Positions 35,317-46,940 of a stretch of DNA of 64,000 nt are shown one piece after another. A program made the translations under genes and the position numbers. How positions within the stretch are numbered: position 1 is the stretch's first letter; every line of letters begins with the position of its first letter. Origin of the DNA: [Phialemoniopsis] sp. UDSM-2020 (lineage: Eukaryota > Ascomycota > Sordariomycetes > Thyridiales > Thyridiaceae); NCBI GenBank assembly GCA_018873225.1, contig JAEILZ010000009.1, positions 67,001 to 131,000 of the forward strand, given 5' to 3'. The notes beneath the pieces were generated by a model. It saw nothing but the letters and a program-made list of their open reading frames with translations. It did no database searches and was not told where the DNA came from.

Positions 35317-37471
35317 TCACTTGCTGCGCTTCCTGACGCCACCAAAGTCTTTATGTATAGCGCTCAGCTGCTTGGGCGGCTCGGCACCGTGCTGTTTCCA
35401 GTGACGCCGCAGCTGGTCAAGGCGATTGAAGTCCTTGCCGCAGCCCTCAAAGGAACAGACGTAGGAACCCTTGGCCTGGTGCGTGCGCCTGTGTTTAGAC
35501 AGATTCGACGACTCGCTAAAAGCCTTGCCGCAAATCTCGCACTTGAGCGGTTTGTCGCCCGTATGTGTGCGGATATGCATTGCTGTTGCCAAGTGTTAGT
35601 AATTTCTAGAGAGCGACGATTGTAGAGAGCGCGCAATGCTTACTGAGTGCACTTTGCTGGCGGAAGGATCTTCCGCAGCCTTCAAATGGACATTGCAACG
35701 GCGTCTCCCCCGTGTGAATGAGTTCGTGCTGCCGCAAGGCTTGTTTGGCGGAGAAGGCATCGCCACAGACCTTGCATTTGAACGGTTTCACTACTCATGT
35801 TGTAAGTACTTGTTGGTGGTATCAAAGGGGCGGTCTGGAATGGTCCTACCTCCAGTATGCGTCTGCATGTGACGTTCAATCTTGCTCTTCTGGGTAAAGG
35901 CCTTCTGGCCGTCTCCATGTCGGCGATCGCAAGTCTGCCAGCCGCAGAGGAAGCCGTCGGCGCCCTTTTTGAGGTTCTTGATGTGAGCCTCCTTGACATG
36001 CTCATGCAAATCCTCGGGCGTGGCGAACGTCTTTCCGCACGTCATGCCGTGCAGACCGTCGCACCAGAAGCACTTGGTCTGCTCGTCTTCCCTTAGTAGG
36101 ACTTTGGCACTGCATGCCGTAGAAGGGCGAGAAGGGAGAACGATGTCCATTTGGTCGTGGATGCCAGGCATATCCAGTGCCTTCGGCTGCATGTCGAAGG
36201 TGTTTGGTATAGGGGTCAAGGGTGATGGGAAGCCATGATGTGACATGGGAGTGGTATCTAGAGTCATGGGTGAGGCTCGGGTGGAGGAGACTGCGGACAG
36301 GACATGGTTTGGGTCTGTTAATGATGGAGTCATTGGCGGGACGTCGAGCATGAGCCCATGTTGTTCCCAACAGTGCTCGATCATTGCTTCGCCGTTGGGC
36401 AGCTCTGCACCACAGCCCGCATTCCATATGTCAAACTCGTTAAGTAAGTGATCTGGTGCATGGTGTCCATCATGACCCAAATGTGAATGCGGTAAGTAGC
36501 ATCTCTGGTAGAAGGTAGGGTCATTGATGGGGCATGAGGATGTGCAAGTCGGCGCATGAGGGTTGTGTGCTTCGAATATGTGTTGATATTTCATCATAAA
36601 CTCAGTGCTCAGATACGAGCCTGGTCGAGTGTCATGTATTTGCTGGCCTGAGAACCCTATACAAGCTTGTTAGCTCTTTCCGCGCAACATTACGAACCGA
36701 TCAACAGTGAATAAGGCACTCACCAGCTCGAGTTGGGTCACCATAGTCATGGTGAGTATCGAGTTCGCCAAAGGTAGTCAAGGCCACGGCTGCTTTTGCG
36801 TCGGGACAATTGGCCTCGATGCATGGTACAGCACAGTCGGCCTCGGTGCATGGTGCAGCGCAGTCGGCCTCTGTGCATGCCACTGTGACGCCGGGGCAGT
36901 TCTCGTCGCTGCAGACTGATTCTGCGTCTGCGCAGCTTGTGCCATGGCACTTATCACCATCACCACAGTTGCTATCACATATGCTGTTGCATACTGAGAC
37001 CTGATCCGGGTCAATGTTGCTGGTGGGGGCGTGCGAATTCGAGGTAGGCTCCTCTAAGGAACAGGGATTGAAGAGAAAGTGTTGAGGAACAGACAGATCC
37101 TGGTTGTGCAGATACTTTGGAAGATCCGGAGTGAAGGGATCTCCAAATTGAAGCCAGTTAGGGACGTTCGGAAGGCTTTCTGTCGAAAAGCTTTGGCGGG
37201 TATGAGACCCTAGGTGTGAGATATTTGCTCGATGAAATGCCGCACTGGGGTCTCCGTGAGGGAGGAGACCGGGACATTTGGGATCCTCGATGCAGAGGTC
37301 ATCATGAGCAGACCGATATGGATCAAACCCCGGAGCAGTTCCATCACCGCTTTGAAACGCTTGGGAGTCGACAAACCAGAAATTGTCCAAGTCCTGGGTA
37401 GTGGGATCGGGAAACCTTGGGACGGTTGAAGAGCTCATAGAAGCGGCATGACGGCGGTAAGACCCATCCAT
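35317..37471 (-). CDS. zap1: Zap1/ZafA-type zinc-responsive C2H2 transcription factor
   Basis: A 655-residue regulator from exons 37471-36724, 36656-35850, 35790-35644 and 35582-35317. Residues about 160-223 are cysteine-rich (C-x3-C and C-x4-C spacings) and include three copies of a nine-residue unit [10 protein letters not shown] second Cys/His-rich segment follows exon 2 start ([23 protein letters not shown]). The zinc fingers begin with a tryptophan-knuckle pair ([12 protein letters not shown] and CGWQTC), then four classical C2H2 fingers ([44 protein letters not shown]). This arrangement is that of yeast Zap1 and Aspergillus ZafA, activators of zinc uptake genes in zinc deficiency. Exon 3 start is uncertain by three bases (TAG or GAG acceptor). 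It is divergent from the ATIC gene. Confidence 0.85.
36808..36890 (-). repeat. 27-bp tandem repeat coding the Cys-rich unit of the zinc regulator
   Basis: About three diverged copies of a 27-bp unit encode [18 protein letters not shown] and CIEANCPDA in succession. The reading frame is preserved, so the repeat changes the number of CxxxxC pairs without breaking the protein. Confidence 0.85.
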
Positions 37472-37607
37472 GATTCGTGTCTAGATAGAAAGTCCAAGCC
37501 CTCCCCTGGGTAGTCAGAAAGCCTCGAGAGACTTTATATGGCGGGTTTACAGTTCGGCTGAACCCCTCATTCGATGGCGGATTCCTCCTCGGCTGACGTC
37601 TGGACGG

Positions 37608-37613
37608 CAAGGT
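37608..37613 (+). promoter_or_regulatory. CAAGGT word, possible zinc-response element (first of two)
   Basis: CAAGGT lies 137 bases upstream of the zinc regulator start; a second copy in the other orientation (ACCTTG) is at 37935-37940. As I recall, Aspergillus fumigatus ZafA targets carry a CAAGGT core. Six-base words occur by chance about every 2 kb on either strand, so this is only suggestive of autoregulation. Confidence 0.25.
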
Positions 37614-37844
37614 CCAGGATAGACCGGGAAGTGCAGTGGACTGCCAATAGATCAGAGGTTGGCCATGGATGTGACGAGTTGGACGACAGTAGATTCAGGG
37701 TCAACGAGTGAAAGTAGGATATCCAGGGACCGGGACGTTGTCAAGAGTGTGACATGACAGAAGAAGGGAATAACGATAGCCGGCGGGGTTTGTGTGAAAA
37801 GAGCCTCTCAAGCGGCGGACTGACCGTCGCAAAGGTCTTACGGC

Positions 37845-37876
37845 GCGGGTGCGGGCATGGGCGTGGGCGTGGGCGT
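37845..37876. repeat. Imperfect GGGCGT hexanucleotide repeat
   Basis: About five imperfect six-base units (GCGGGT, GCGGGC, ATGGGC, GTGGGC twice) in the zinc regulator upstream region. Confidence 0.75.
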
Positions 37877-39037
37877 CCTGGTTGTGGTGGCAGTGGATGG
37901 TGGTGTTCTTGCCGGGCATGGGCGTGAAGTGAGAACCTTGATGGCCGGAGGGCCGGCCTGCCTGCGGGATTGGCTGCGCTTGGTTTTTTTTTCTCTAAAT
38001 TGTGTCGTGAGTCGGCGACAATGGGCGGGTCCAGCGCCAGCTCCCCAATAAAAAGGACGTCTTGTTCCTCAAGGGTCGTCCAAGCTCGAAAGTAATGCGC
38101 AGTGTCGTCAAGATGGATGTTCATTGTCAAAGCCTTGGTCGGTGTGCGCATTTTTGGCCCTTCGGTAAAAGGCAGGCATTGTTGATTACGTGATGTACGG
38201 CCAATTGCGACAGGAGAGAAATAGCCCAGTCCTCGACTCATAGCAACTTCATCTTTATAGAGGACGTGCCTTTGCTACTGAAGTAATGTTCAATGTTTGA
38301 CCTACTGCAAATACCTTGATTTATCGACTCAACCAGAAAAGAGAATCGACCAAGAAAAGTCCCTGTGTCGTTACGACATCTCGATGTTGGTACTGATCCC
38401 TGCGCGGTCCCTGGTCAGGTACCAGGTTACGTCAGGGAAAGACGTTACTTCGCGCATGAAGGAATCCTCTTTCTCACAAGTTAGCAGCTTTTCTTTTCTT
38501 TTCTTCTCCCCTTCAGTCCTGAGAATTTTACAGATGCATACCCTTCCATGAAGCTGTTCCAAGAACACCTTGCCAGAGAAGACTTATGATGGACTGTACT
38601 CCGTACCTGATGGAGCCGGACGGGTGGAGCAAGATCTGGCAGTCACCAAGCTGAGGCCGCCTGGCCGCCTGTCTCCTGGCCCTACCAGGCGTGTACCTAA
38701 ATCCTACATCCAATTAATGCTCGCTTTTTACTACAAAGTACCACCGCGGCGCAGATCGCGGCGAAGAGGTACTTTCGATAAGAGATAACGCAACTTTCGA
38801 CTACCCCGCCAAACAAAACGCATAGCGGGCGAGAAAAAAAAGCTTGGGGTATTCACTTGCGTCGCTGGAGGGGCTGTCGGCTGTCTTTAGCTCAAGCACG
38901 ACACAGCTAGACAAATTTTGTTCCTCGTCTTCCCTCGGAACAATCTCTACATCGCGAGCTTCAGAGCCCAAATTCACCATCTTCCCATTGTTTCCTGTCT
39001 CGAGTCGAGTCTGGGAGAACCTACTTTCTCGGTAACA

Positions 39038-40960
39038 ATGGCCGCTTCTCAGAGAATCGCCATCGTCTCCGTCTACGATAAGACGGGACTTCTTGATCTT
39101 GCCAAGGGCCTCATTCAGCACAATGTTCGCATTCTTGCTTCAGGCGGCACTGCCAAGATGATCCGCGAGTCCGGATTCCCTGTCGAGTATGTTATTACTC
39201 CTACTCTGTTCCATGCAATTTTACCACTTTTGGAAGGCCATGTATCTGATTGAGTCCTTTCTACAGAGATATCTCGGCTATTACGAAGGCGCCGGAGATG
39301 CTTGCCGGCCGGGTCAAGACGCTGCACCCCGCCGTCCATGCCGGTATCCTCGCCCGAAACCTCGAGTCCGACGAGAAGGATCTTTCCGAGCAGAACATTG
39401 ACAAGGTCGACTATGTCATCTGCAACCTGTACCCCTTCAAGGACACTGTCGCCAAGATCAACGTTACCGTTCCCGAGGCCGTGGAGGAGATTGATATCGG
39501 CGGCGTGACCCTGATCCGGGCAGCTGCCAAGAACCACACTCGTGTCACCATCCTCAGCGACCCCGCCGACTACGCCGAGTTCCTCAAGGAGCTCGACGCC
39601 GGCGAGGTCAAGGAGTCTAGCCGCAAGCTCTATGCCCTCAAGGCCTTCGAGCACACTGCCGACTACGACGCCGCCATCTCCGACTTCTTCAGGAAACAGT
39701 ATGCTGCCGATGGCAACCAGTTCCTGGCGCTCCGATACGGCGCCAACCCTCATCAGAAGCCTGCCGCTGCCTACGTCAAGGAGGGTAAGCTTCCCTTCAA
39801 GACGCTGTGTGGATCTGCAGGCTACATCAACCTTCTCGATGCGCTGAACAGCTGGCCCCTCGTCAAGGAGCTCAAGGCCGCTCTCGGAAAGCCTGCTGCC
39901 GCAAGCTTCAAGCACGTTTCGCCCGCCGGTGCCGCCATCGGCACGCCCCTGAGCGCTGACGAGCGCAAGGTGTACATGGTCGATGACATCCCCGGCATCG
40001 AGACTTCTGCCCTCGCTCAAGCTTATGCTCGCGCCCGTGGAGCTGATCGCATGAGCAGCTTTGGTGATATGATTGCTCTCAGTGACGTTGTCGATGTTCC
40101 TACCGCGAGCATCATCTCCAAGGAGGTCTCGGACGGTGTCATCGCCCCTGGTTTCGAGGATGCTGCCCTCGAGATCCTCAAGAAGAAGAAGGGTGGTCGT
40201 TACCTCATCCTCCAGATCGACCCTGAGTACGAGCCTCCCAAGAAGGAGACTCGCACTGTGTACGGTATTAGCCTGGCGCAGCACCGAAACGACGTCGAGA
40301 TCACACCCAAGTCCTTCGGTACTGTCATCACTCCCAAGGATGCTGGTCCGTTGCCCGAGAGCGCTCTTCGCGATCTGACGGTGGCCACCATTGCTCTCAA
40401 GTACACTCAGAGCAACTCGGTCTGCTATGCTTACAACGGCCAGGTAGTCGGTCTCGGTGCTGGCCAGCAGTCCCGCATCCACTGCACTCGCCTCGCCGGC
40501 GACAAGGCCGACAACTGGTGGCTCCGCTTCCACCCCCGTGTCCTGGGTATCAAGTGGAAGAAGGGCACCAAGCGCCCCGACAAGAGCAACGCCATCGACC
40601 TGCTGGTCAGCGGTCAGCTTCCCAAGTCGGGCTACGAGCGTGAGCTCTTTGAGGGCATGTTCGAGGACGTCCCCGCAGCCTTCACGGAGGCTGAGAAGGA
40701 GGAGTGGATGAGCAAGCTCACCAACGTCGCCGTATCAAGTGATGCTTTCGTAAGTCGATTTCATCTGCCGGAGATAGTATGATTCACATGCTAACATAGC
40801 ACAGTTCCCCTTCATCGACAATGTCTTCCGTGTCGCTCGCTCAGGTGTCAAGTACATTGCCGCTCCTGGAGGCAGCCAGAACGACCAGCCCGTCTTTGAC
40901 ACGGCCGAGAAGCTTGGCATCACCTTTGTTGAGCAGAACGTCCGGCTCTTCCACCATTAA
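39038..40960 (+). CDS. ade17: Bifunctional AICAR transformylase / IMP cyclohydrolase (ATIC)
   Basis: A 595-residue enzyme for the last two steps of purine synthesis, AICAR to FAICAR to IMP. Exons are 39038-39186, 39267-40749 and 40805-40960. The N-terminal MGS-like cyclohydrolase domain starts [19 protein letters not shown] and contains [16 protein letters not shown] and NLYPF. The transformylase part has [12 protein letters not shown], the active-site Lys-His pair in [47 protein letters not shown] and [19 protein letters not shown]. The last residues NVRLFHH equal the family C-terminus. Intron 1 splits after PVE and restores PVEDISAITK. No frame break or unusual composition was noted. Confidence 0.97.
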
Positions 40961-41702
40961 GGTGTCTTGATTGGGTGGAGGCATGAGTGATATGAGATAC
41001 CCGGCTTAATGTTTTACAAGGATCAAAAGGAGTGGGAAGGGAAAAGGGACTGCCTGGAGATAAAGGCGACTTAGGAGCTGGGCCTACTTAACTAGAGTCT
41101 AGGAAAGATCGAAGTGCTTGGTCTATTCAACGATAAGGCCCCAGAGGTTATGATGTGCTGATGGACGTATAAAGACTCACAAGCCACAACCTCACAAGAA
41201 TACAATTCAGTGAACCAACATTCGGTTTCCAATTGACGGCCTACCTAGGCGGGGTCGCTTAGATTGATTTCCGCTGCGTCGGTTGATTCCACACGAACCT
41301 CGAATGTCTCTTGGCGCTGCAAGGCGCAACGTGGGTATAATTGCCTCTTGGCCGCGCACGCCCACCCCGCCCGCTCTTCCTTCCATCTTACATCCACCTT
41401 GTTGAAGCGATGTGATTGTGTTCCTGACCTCGACTCACTACCTCGTTCTTTCCTACACACCTTGCGGACCTCTTCCTCGAGCTCCGCCAGACCACACATA
41501 ACCCCACACCGGATCCAGAAAGGTTGATCTCGCTCCCCCGCACCGGAGCACACCGTAGCCCACACCGACCGCACCGGACGAGCTTTGCGACAACAACACC
41601 TGCGTTTCTACTCCGCGAAACCCGGGGCTGTCCACCCAGAGAGACGAAAAGAATAGCAAGTCCCCACACGCATAGATATATACCCCCTCTCGGGTCCTCG
41701 CA
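40961..41702. other. Spacer between ATIC and the MGNCC gene
   Basis: 742 bases: the ATIC 3' untranslated region and then the promoter and pyrimidine-rich leader of the next gene. ATATATA at about 41675 is too close to the start codon to be its TATA box. Open frames here are antisense to each other and unbiased. Confidence 0.55.
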
Positions 41703-42165
41703 ATGGGCAACTGCTGCGGCAAGCCGAGCGCCGGCGGCGGCGACGACAACTTCCAGTCCCCGGGCCGCGTCCTGGGCTCCGCGCCGCCCGCGCAGGCAGG
41801 CGGCACGTCGCGCGTGCCGGCCAAAGCGGCGGTGACGAGCAACAACAAGGTCGGCGGCCCGCCGCGCACGCTGGGCGGAGGCGACGGGAGCACAGGTAGC
41901 GGCACTGGCGACGCCAAGTCGAGAGCGGCGGCGGCGGCAGAGGTATGATTGCAATTTCTTCTTACTGTCCACACTGGTACAAGCAATGCTGATGGTGAGG
42001 GACTAGGCGCGGGCCAAGGGCGGCGGACGGCCAGTGGGCAAGCTGGGCGAGCAGCTGGCGAGCCAGCGCAAGCAGACGATGAGCGACACGCTCAAGGACG
42101 CGAGCGCCGAGGAGAGGCGGAGGCGGGAGATTGATGCCGCGGAGGAGGCTAGGGTGCACAACTAG
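41703..42165 (+). CDS. Small protein with MGNCC N-terminus, predicted doubly lipidated
   Basis: A 132-residue protein from exons 41703-41942 and 42007-42165 (64-nt intron, GTATGA...CTAG). The start MGNCCGKPS offers Gly2 for N-myristoylation and Cys4-Cys5 for palmitoylation, as in membrane-tethered signalling proteins. The middle is Gly/Ala/Pro-rich and disordered. The C-terminal 50 residues are highly charged and helical: GGGRPVGKLGEQLASQRKQT, then DTLKDASAEERRRREIDAAEEARVHN. No catalytic motif is present. I believe proteins with this layout occur in other Pezizomycotina, but I know of no assigned function. A role at the plasma or vacuolar membrane is inferred from the N-terminus alone. Confidence 0.75.
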
Positions 42166-42650
42166 AGGCCGAGGGCGGACAGGACGATGAGATCTTGTGG
42201 GAGAGCAGAGTAGAGTTCAAATCGTCGTTTACATGGAGGCACTTTGCGACATCACGGCATTGCTACGGCGTTTGATTTTTGGGACCCGGGGAGACCGTTT
42301 ATATTTCTTGTTTGAAGTCAGCTTAGACGCTTCTTCACTTGCGCTTCGAGGAGGTGGTTGGGCTTCACTGTGTTTGGCAGTCGAGAGAATCTAGACTTGC
42401 TCGAGTTGCAATGTGATATCTTCCATTGCACCTTTCTTTATTTTTAGAACTTGATGCCTGATCTATCAATCTCTTGAAACAGCCCTCACTGCTTTTCCCG
42501 CAGGAGGTACCAACTTGTTTGTTATATCCATGGCCTTCCCAATCCGAAAGTGGCCAAATATAAAACGCCAGCCGCCCCGGAAGAAAAGCGCTGCTGTACT
42601 GTACAATGAACCCCCATGCCATGTTTTCTCTTTTTCTCTCTCTTCGTCTT
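42166..42650. other. Intergenic, convergent 3' ends of the MGNCC gene and prp5
   Basis: 485 bases, probably two 3' untranslated regions; no gene was seen. Confidence 0.6.
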
Positions 42651-45600
42651 CTATGTAATGGTATACCTGCCGCTCGCCGGCGCCCTGCTCTCCGCATCGG
42701 CCGCCGCCACCGTCCCCTCCTTGAGCAGGCGCGTGAGCTCCGACAGGGCGTTGCCGACCACGACCTCGGTGTCGCCTTCGATGAGGATGTACAGCTTGGG
42801 CTCGGCGCCCGCGGGCGGGTCCTTGCCGGGCGCATAGTAGTTGCCCTTCGTCGTGATGGAGGTGCCCGTCGCCTCGAGGATCTTGGCCACGTTGGTTCGG
42901 TTCGTGACGGCCCAGCGCGCCTTCTGCGGGAAGTCGTTGATCTCGAGCGTCGCGTGGTAGGCTCCCGCATCGGGGCCCTTGTTGTCGATCGGCTGGCCGG
43001 GCCGCAGCTGGCCCGCGCGCGCGAGGCGGGCGTTGATCTCGCTGACGGCCGAGGCGGCCTTGTCCAGCGCGCCCTTGGCTCCGCTCGAGAGGGTCGCTGT
43101 CGCTGCTGCCGGTGTGGGCGTCGGGTTGCCGCCGTCTGGTGTCTCCTGCTTCTGAGCGTCGCGCGAGACGATGGCAGACACGGCAGACTTGACTGCGCTC
43201 GCCGCTGCCTCTTTCTTCTTGTCGTCGTCCTCGCCCTTCTTCTCCTTCTCTTCGTCGTCCTCCTCGCCCTCGGCCTTGTGGGTCTTGCGCTCGCGCATCC
43301 GCGCCGCTTCCCTGTCCTTGTCGAGCTTCTCGAGACCTTTGCCGCCGAATCCTGACTGGTCCTTGGCCTTGCCGCTCTTGACCTTCTCCCTCCACGCCTT
43401 GCGCATCTCGTTGAGGCGCTCAGGCACCGGCTGACCGCTCTGCTCGAGAGCCTTGGCAATACCTGGCGCGCAGTTCTCCTGCTCCTCCGTGACGAAGGTG
43501 ACGGCAGTGCCGGTGTTACCCGCTCGGCCTGTCCGTCCAGCCCGGTGCACGTAGTCCTCCAGATGGTTGGGTGCGTCATAATTGACGACAAGCTTGAGCT
43601 GCTTGACATCAAGGCCACGTGCCGCGACCGAGGTCGCAACCAAGACAGGACAAACGCCGCTCTTGAAGTCGGTGATGGTCGAGTCACGGTCGACCTGATC
43701 TTTGCCTCCGTGCAGAGACATACAGCCGTAACCTTTCCGCAGGAGTTCTCGCAGAAGATCGTCTGCCTTCTCCTGACGCTCAACGAAGATTAAGGCACGG
43801 ACATCGTCGTCGTCTACATACAGCTCGCCAAGAAGCTCTAGCAGTCGGATGAACTTGTCCTTCTCTTCTCGAATTTCTACGATCTGTGTGATCTCGGGCG
43901 CAACCACACTCCTACCGCCCACGGTGATCTCGACGGGGTTGTGAAGCACCTTCTTGACCAGTGCGTCGATGATACGAGGCATAGTAGCAGAGAAGAGTAC
44001 CGTTTGCTTATCCGGCCTGATGTTTGCAAAGATCTTCATCACCTGGGGCTCGAAACCCATGTCGAACATACGGTCGGCTTCATCAAGGACGATGTAACTC
44101 GTCCGCTTCAAGTTGACCACACGACCTTGGTTGGCCGCCAAGAGATCGATCATGCGCCCAGTCGTGGCCACGACGATTTCCGCACCTCGCTTGAGCTCCG
44201 CGATTTGGTCCTTGATGGGTGGACCGCCGTAAGCACAGACAGAGCGCAGGCCGAGGGCCTTGAGGAAGGGCTTGCAATCACGGTGAATTTGGACGGCAAG
44301 CTCTCGTGTAGGAGTTAGAATCAGCCCGATCGGGCCTTCCGAGTCCCTGACGGGATCCTGATCCTTGATGTGGCGAAACATGGGCAACAGGAATGCCATC
44401 GTCTTCCCCGAACCTGTTTTTGCAACGCCAATGACATCGCGGCCCGACATGATGACTGGGAGCGCCTGCATTTGGATTGGGGTAGGCTTCTCATACCCCA
44501 ATGTGTCAATCGTCTCCAATATCGGTTGTGTCAGACCACATTGCGACCACTTTTGAACTGGTTTGGGAATCTCCTTGCCCGACACTTTGATGCCGTCGAG
44601 CTCAAGACGGAGCTCGGCAACTTCGTCCTCGGTCAACTGGCTTAACTCATAAGGCTCGAACCAGAAGTTCTTGCGCACGGGCTGCAAGTCCAACTTGCTG
44701 TAATCGATTGTGGGGATATCCTTCTTCTTTCGCTTCGCCGCGATGGCGAGGATGGAGTTGGGGTTTGTGTCGTCTTTGGCTTTGGAGGAGAAGAAATCGT
44801 CGTCGTCACTGAAGTATGCTTCCGGGGCTGGTGTCTTCTTGCCCTTCTTGGTGGCCTCGCCTAGTCCTACGGCACCAGTGTCCTCAAGGCCAGCCATGAA
44901 AGCATCCAGAGGATCCACATCGTCCTCTTGGTCTACTTCCATCGCTTCAGGCTCTGCAGGAGCGGCGGCGACAGTCTCTGTAGGCGCTGCTGCGGCGACT
45001 CCGTCTGTCCCATTCTGCAAAGGTGCTTCGCCTTGTTCCTGTGGCTGTGGTTGTTCGGCATCGTCGGTGTCCATTGCCGTACTCTGCTCGAGAATACGCT
45101 CTTCGCGGCGCTCGTGCGCTGCGCGGGCTGCTGCCAGTGCCTCTTCTTCTGTTCCAGCGAAATCATCGCCCTCAGACTCCTCGTCCTCGTCTTGATTTAC
45201 GTAGGGAGTGTCGTCGGTAGCTTCGAGGGATATATCAGGGAGTTTAGTGAGCTTTCGCTTGGAGGTCTCTTCATCGTCTAGGTCCAGCTTTCGCTTGGAA
45301 GGCGCCTTGTCAGTCTCTCCGCCCGTCTTGTGGAAGCCGAAGCCGCTTATTGGCTTCCCGGTGGGCAACGCAGATGCGGCGGGCGCTTTCGTGGGGGCAG
45401 CAGGGGCTGGTAGCTTCTCAGCCGGCACACCTTTGATCGCACCGAGGAGAGAAGGGGAATGGTGGCGCGGAGCAGCTTTCTTAGCGATAGCCTTGGGGTC
45501 GAATTTGCCCCCGTATGCTGGCGATGCGGCTCCACTGTCTAGGGGTGTGGCCGGCGAGGCTGCACCAGAAGGTGCCACCGATGGCGATGCTATCGACATA

Positions 45601-46160
45601 GGCGTGCCGCTCGCCTTCTCGTCCATCTCGGCGAGGAGCTTCCTCGTGTTCCCCGCGCTCGCCTCCTGCTCCTTACGCTGCTCGTGCTTCTTCTTCCATG
45701 CTTCCAATTTCGCGAGACGTTCGGCCTTCTTCTGTTCGTCGAGTTGTGCTTGGGTCAGGGCTGGTTTTGGATCTGGCTCTTTGTGCTTGGGAGCATCCGA
45801 AGCCCGCTGGCTTCGTGGGCGGGCATCGTCGCCTCTTCGGGCGCTGGAGTCGGCCGTGCCCTCGCGCCGGCTTCGAGTGCGGTCGTTGGAGTCATCCCGC
45901 CTCCTGTGATCTCTATCCCGCTCTCTGTCCCAGTCTCGATCTCTGTCCCTATCCCGGTCTGTCCTGTCTCTGCTTCTGGGTCGTCTACGAGCTGGGGACC
46001 TGTCTCGATCGCCTCTGTCGCGTGATCTGCGGCGGTCCCTGTCGTCCCTGCGACGACTGCGGGACCGGTCTCGACGGTAGTACGAGTCGCGGTCACGGTC
46101 GCGATCCCGATCTCGCCGCTGCGGACTGCGCGAACGACGGTAGTCGTCCCGTCGGCCCAT
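42651..46160 (-). CDS. prp5: DEAD-box RNA helicase Prp5 (prespliceosome formation)
   Basis: An intronless 1169-residue ATPase that remodels U2 snRNP and proofreads branch-site pairing during prespliceosome assembly. The first 120 or so residues are an Arg/Asp/Ser-rich RS-like domain. Acidic and Ala/Pro-rich linkers follow, with the Prp5-specific motif DPLDAFM near residue 413. Helicase motifs come in order: Q motif ([12 protein letters not shown]), AKTGSGKT (about 578), [22 protein letters not shown] (about 690), FSATMPR (about 720), [10 protein letters not shown] and [10 protein letters not shown] (about 869). The C-terminal part has a Lys/Glu-rich region and ends in a KH-like domain ([20 protein letters not shown]). 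Length and DPLD motif separate it from other DEAD-box helicases. The last 850 bases are more GC-rich than the rest. Its partner factor Cus2 is encoded about 26 kb away. Confidence 0.95.
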   Translation of the reverse strand: MGRRDDYRRSRSPQRRDRDRDRDRDSYYRRDRSRSRRRDDRDRRRSRDRGDRDRSPARRRPRSRDRTDRDRDRDRDWDRERDRDHRRRDDSNDRTRSRREGTADSSARRGDDARPRSQRASDAPKHKEPDPKPALTQAQLDEQKKAERLAKLEAWKKKHEQRKEQEASAGNTRKLLAEMDEKASGTPMSIASPSVAPSGAASPATPLDSGAASPAYGGKFDPKAIAKKAAPRHHSPSLLGAIKGVPAEKLPAPAAPTKAPAASALPTGKPISGFGFHKTGGETDKAPSKRKLDLDDEETSKRKLTKLPDISLEATDDTPYVNQDEDEESEGDDFAGTEEEALAAARAAHERREERILEQSTAMDTDDAEQPQPQEQGEAPLQNGTDGVAAAAPTETVAAAPAEPEAMEVDQEDDVDPLDAFMAGLEDTGAVGLGEATKKGKKTPAPEAYFSDDDDFFSSKAKDDTNPNSILAIAAKRKKKDIPTIDYSKLDLQPVRKNFWFEPYELSQLTEDEVAELRLELDGIKVSGKEIPKPVQKWSQCGLTQPILETIDTLGYEKPTPIQMQALPVIMSGRDVIGVAKTGSGKTMAFLLPMFRHIKDQDPVRDSEGPIGLILTPTRELAVQIHRDCKPFLKALGLRSVCAYGGPPIKDQIAELKRGAEIVVATTGRMIDLLAANQGRVVNLKRTSYIVLDEADRMFDMGFEPQVMKIFANIRPDKQTVLFSATMPRIIDALVKKVLHNPVEITVGGRSVVAPEITQIVEIREEKDKFIRLLELLGELYVDDDDVRALIFVERQEKADDLLRELLRKGYGCMSLHGGKDQVDRDSTITDFKSGVCPVLVATSVAARGLDVKQLKLVVNYDAPNHLEDYVHRAGRTGRAGNTGTAVTFVTEEQENCAPGIAKALEQSGQPVPERLNEMRKAWREKVKSGKAKDQSGFGGKGLEKLDKDREAARMRERKTHKAEGEEDDEEKEKKGEDDDKKKEAAASAVKSAVSAIVSRDAQKQETPDGGNPTPTPAAATATLSSGAKGALDKAASAVSEINARLARAGQLRPGQPIDNKGPDAGAYHATLEINDFPQKARWAVTNRTNVAKILEATGTSITTKGNYYAPGKDPPAGAEPKLYILIEGDTEVVVGNALSELTRLLKEGTVAAADAESRAPASGRYTIT

Positions 46161-46940
46161 TTTCGATGTGTATTGAATGGTAGGCAGCAGATTTAGACTA
46201 CTCTGCAGAAGCTACGGACTTTTATCTGGGGATGGTTTGGGGCGGGTGCGCACTGACCATGTCGACTATTCGTTTCGTTTGCCTCTCTCAGGCTCGCTAT
46301 GCACCCCACCTTAGTTTTTAATTACCCTGCTGGGACAGCCTTCGTGGTTTCGAATCCCACTCTTGTCATATTGTCGAGATTCTTTTTTTGCCTTTTCGAA
46401 CCAATTTCTCACTTCTTGATTGAAGTTGTCTAGCCGTCAAATTTTTGGGCCTTCTCTTCTACCCTCCTCTTTCCCCTCATTTTACTAGCATTCACGCCGC
46501 CGCGATGATTTAATGCATGTGCATTTATGTACAAATTGGTGCAGGTCGCGGAGTGGAGGTGGCCCAGGTCCCAGAGCCAAGAGCTTGGACCTGATGCGGG
46601 CACCGGGACGAGACACCAAATTAGCGTCAACTCTGATGCGAGCATGGGTCTAGCAGAGTAGACGGTACTCACTCTTCGACGGATCAGCCCGCAAGTACCA
46701 AGTACTCAGTACGAGTCGTGCAAGAGCTCTACCGTCATCAAGCCAAAACATGGGTGGCAGGGAGACCATCATCAGGGCAGCACTTGGGGGGATCCCTTGA
46801 TAGAATCGAGAGCAACGCCAGGCAAGGCCACAACCCCATCAATTGTATCCATCTCCCAAATTGATCTTGCGATACTTTCTTCCCGTCTCGAGCGATCCAG
46901 CCAATTGTGCCCAGCTTCCTTCACACTCACATACACAACA
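46161..46940. other. Divergent promoters of prp5 and the mitochondrial HMG gene
   Basis: 780 bases with no credible gene. A tRNA-like B-box word at 46345-46360 lacks an A box and acceptor stem. Confidence 0.6.

Larger units (their letters stand above)
37472..39037. other. Intergenic, divergent promoters of the zinc regulator and ATIC
   Basis: 1.57 kb without a credible gene. Contains two CAAGGT words, a GGGCGT-type hexanucleotide run and the word ACTCCGTA at 38598. Confidence 0.55.

Noticed and set aside
39115..40533. 472-codon open frame antisense to ATIC
   Set aside because: It lies entirely opposite a conserved enzyme and has the Val/Asp/Gly-rich composition expected from the reverse of biased codons.
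42365..43783. 472-codon frame overlapping the end of prp5 on the same strand
   Set aside because: It is an Arg/Ser/Thr-rich shift of the GC-rich prp5 3' half; prp5 itself has all helicase motifs in its own frame.
46345..46360. Possible tRNA B box (GGTTTCGAATCC)
   Set aside because: T stem does not pair properly, no A box at the right distance and no acceptor-stem partner.
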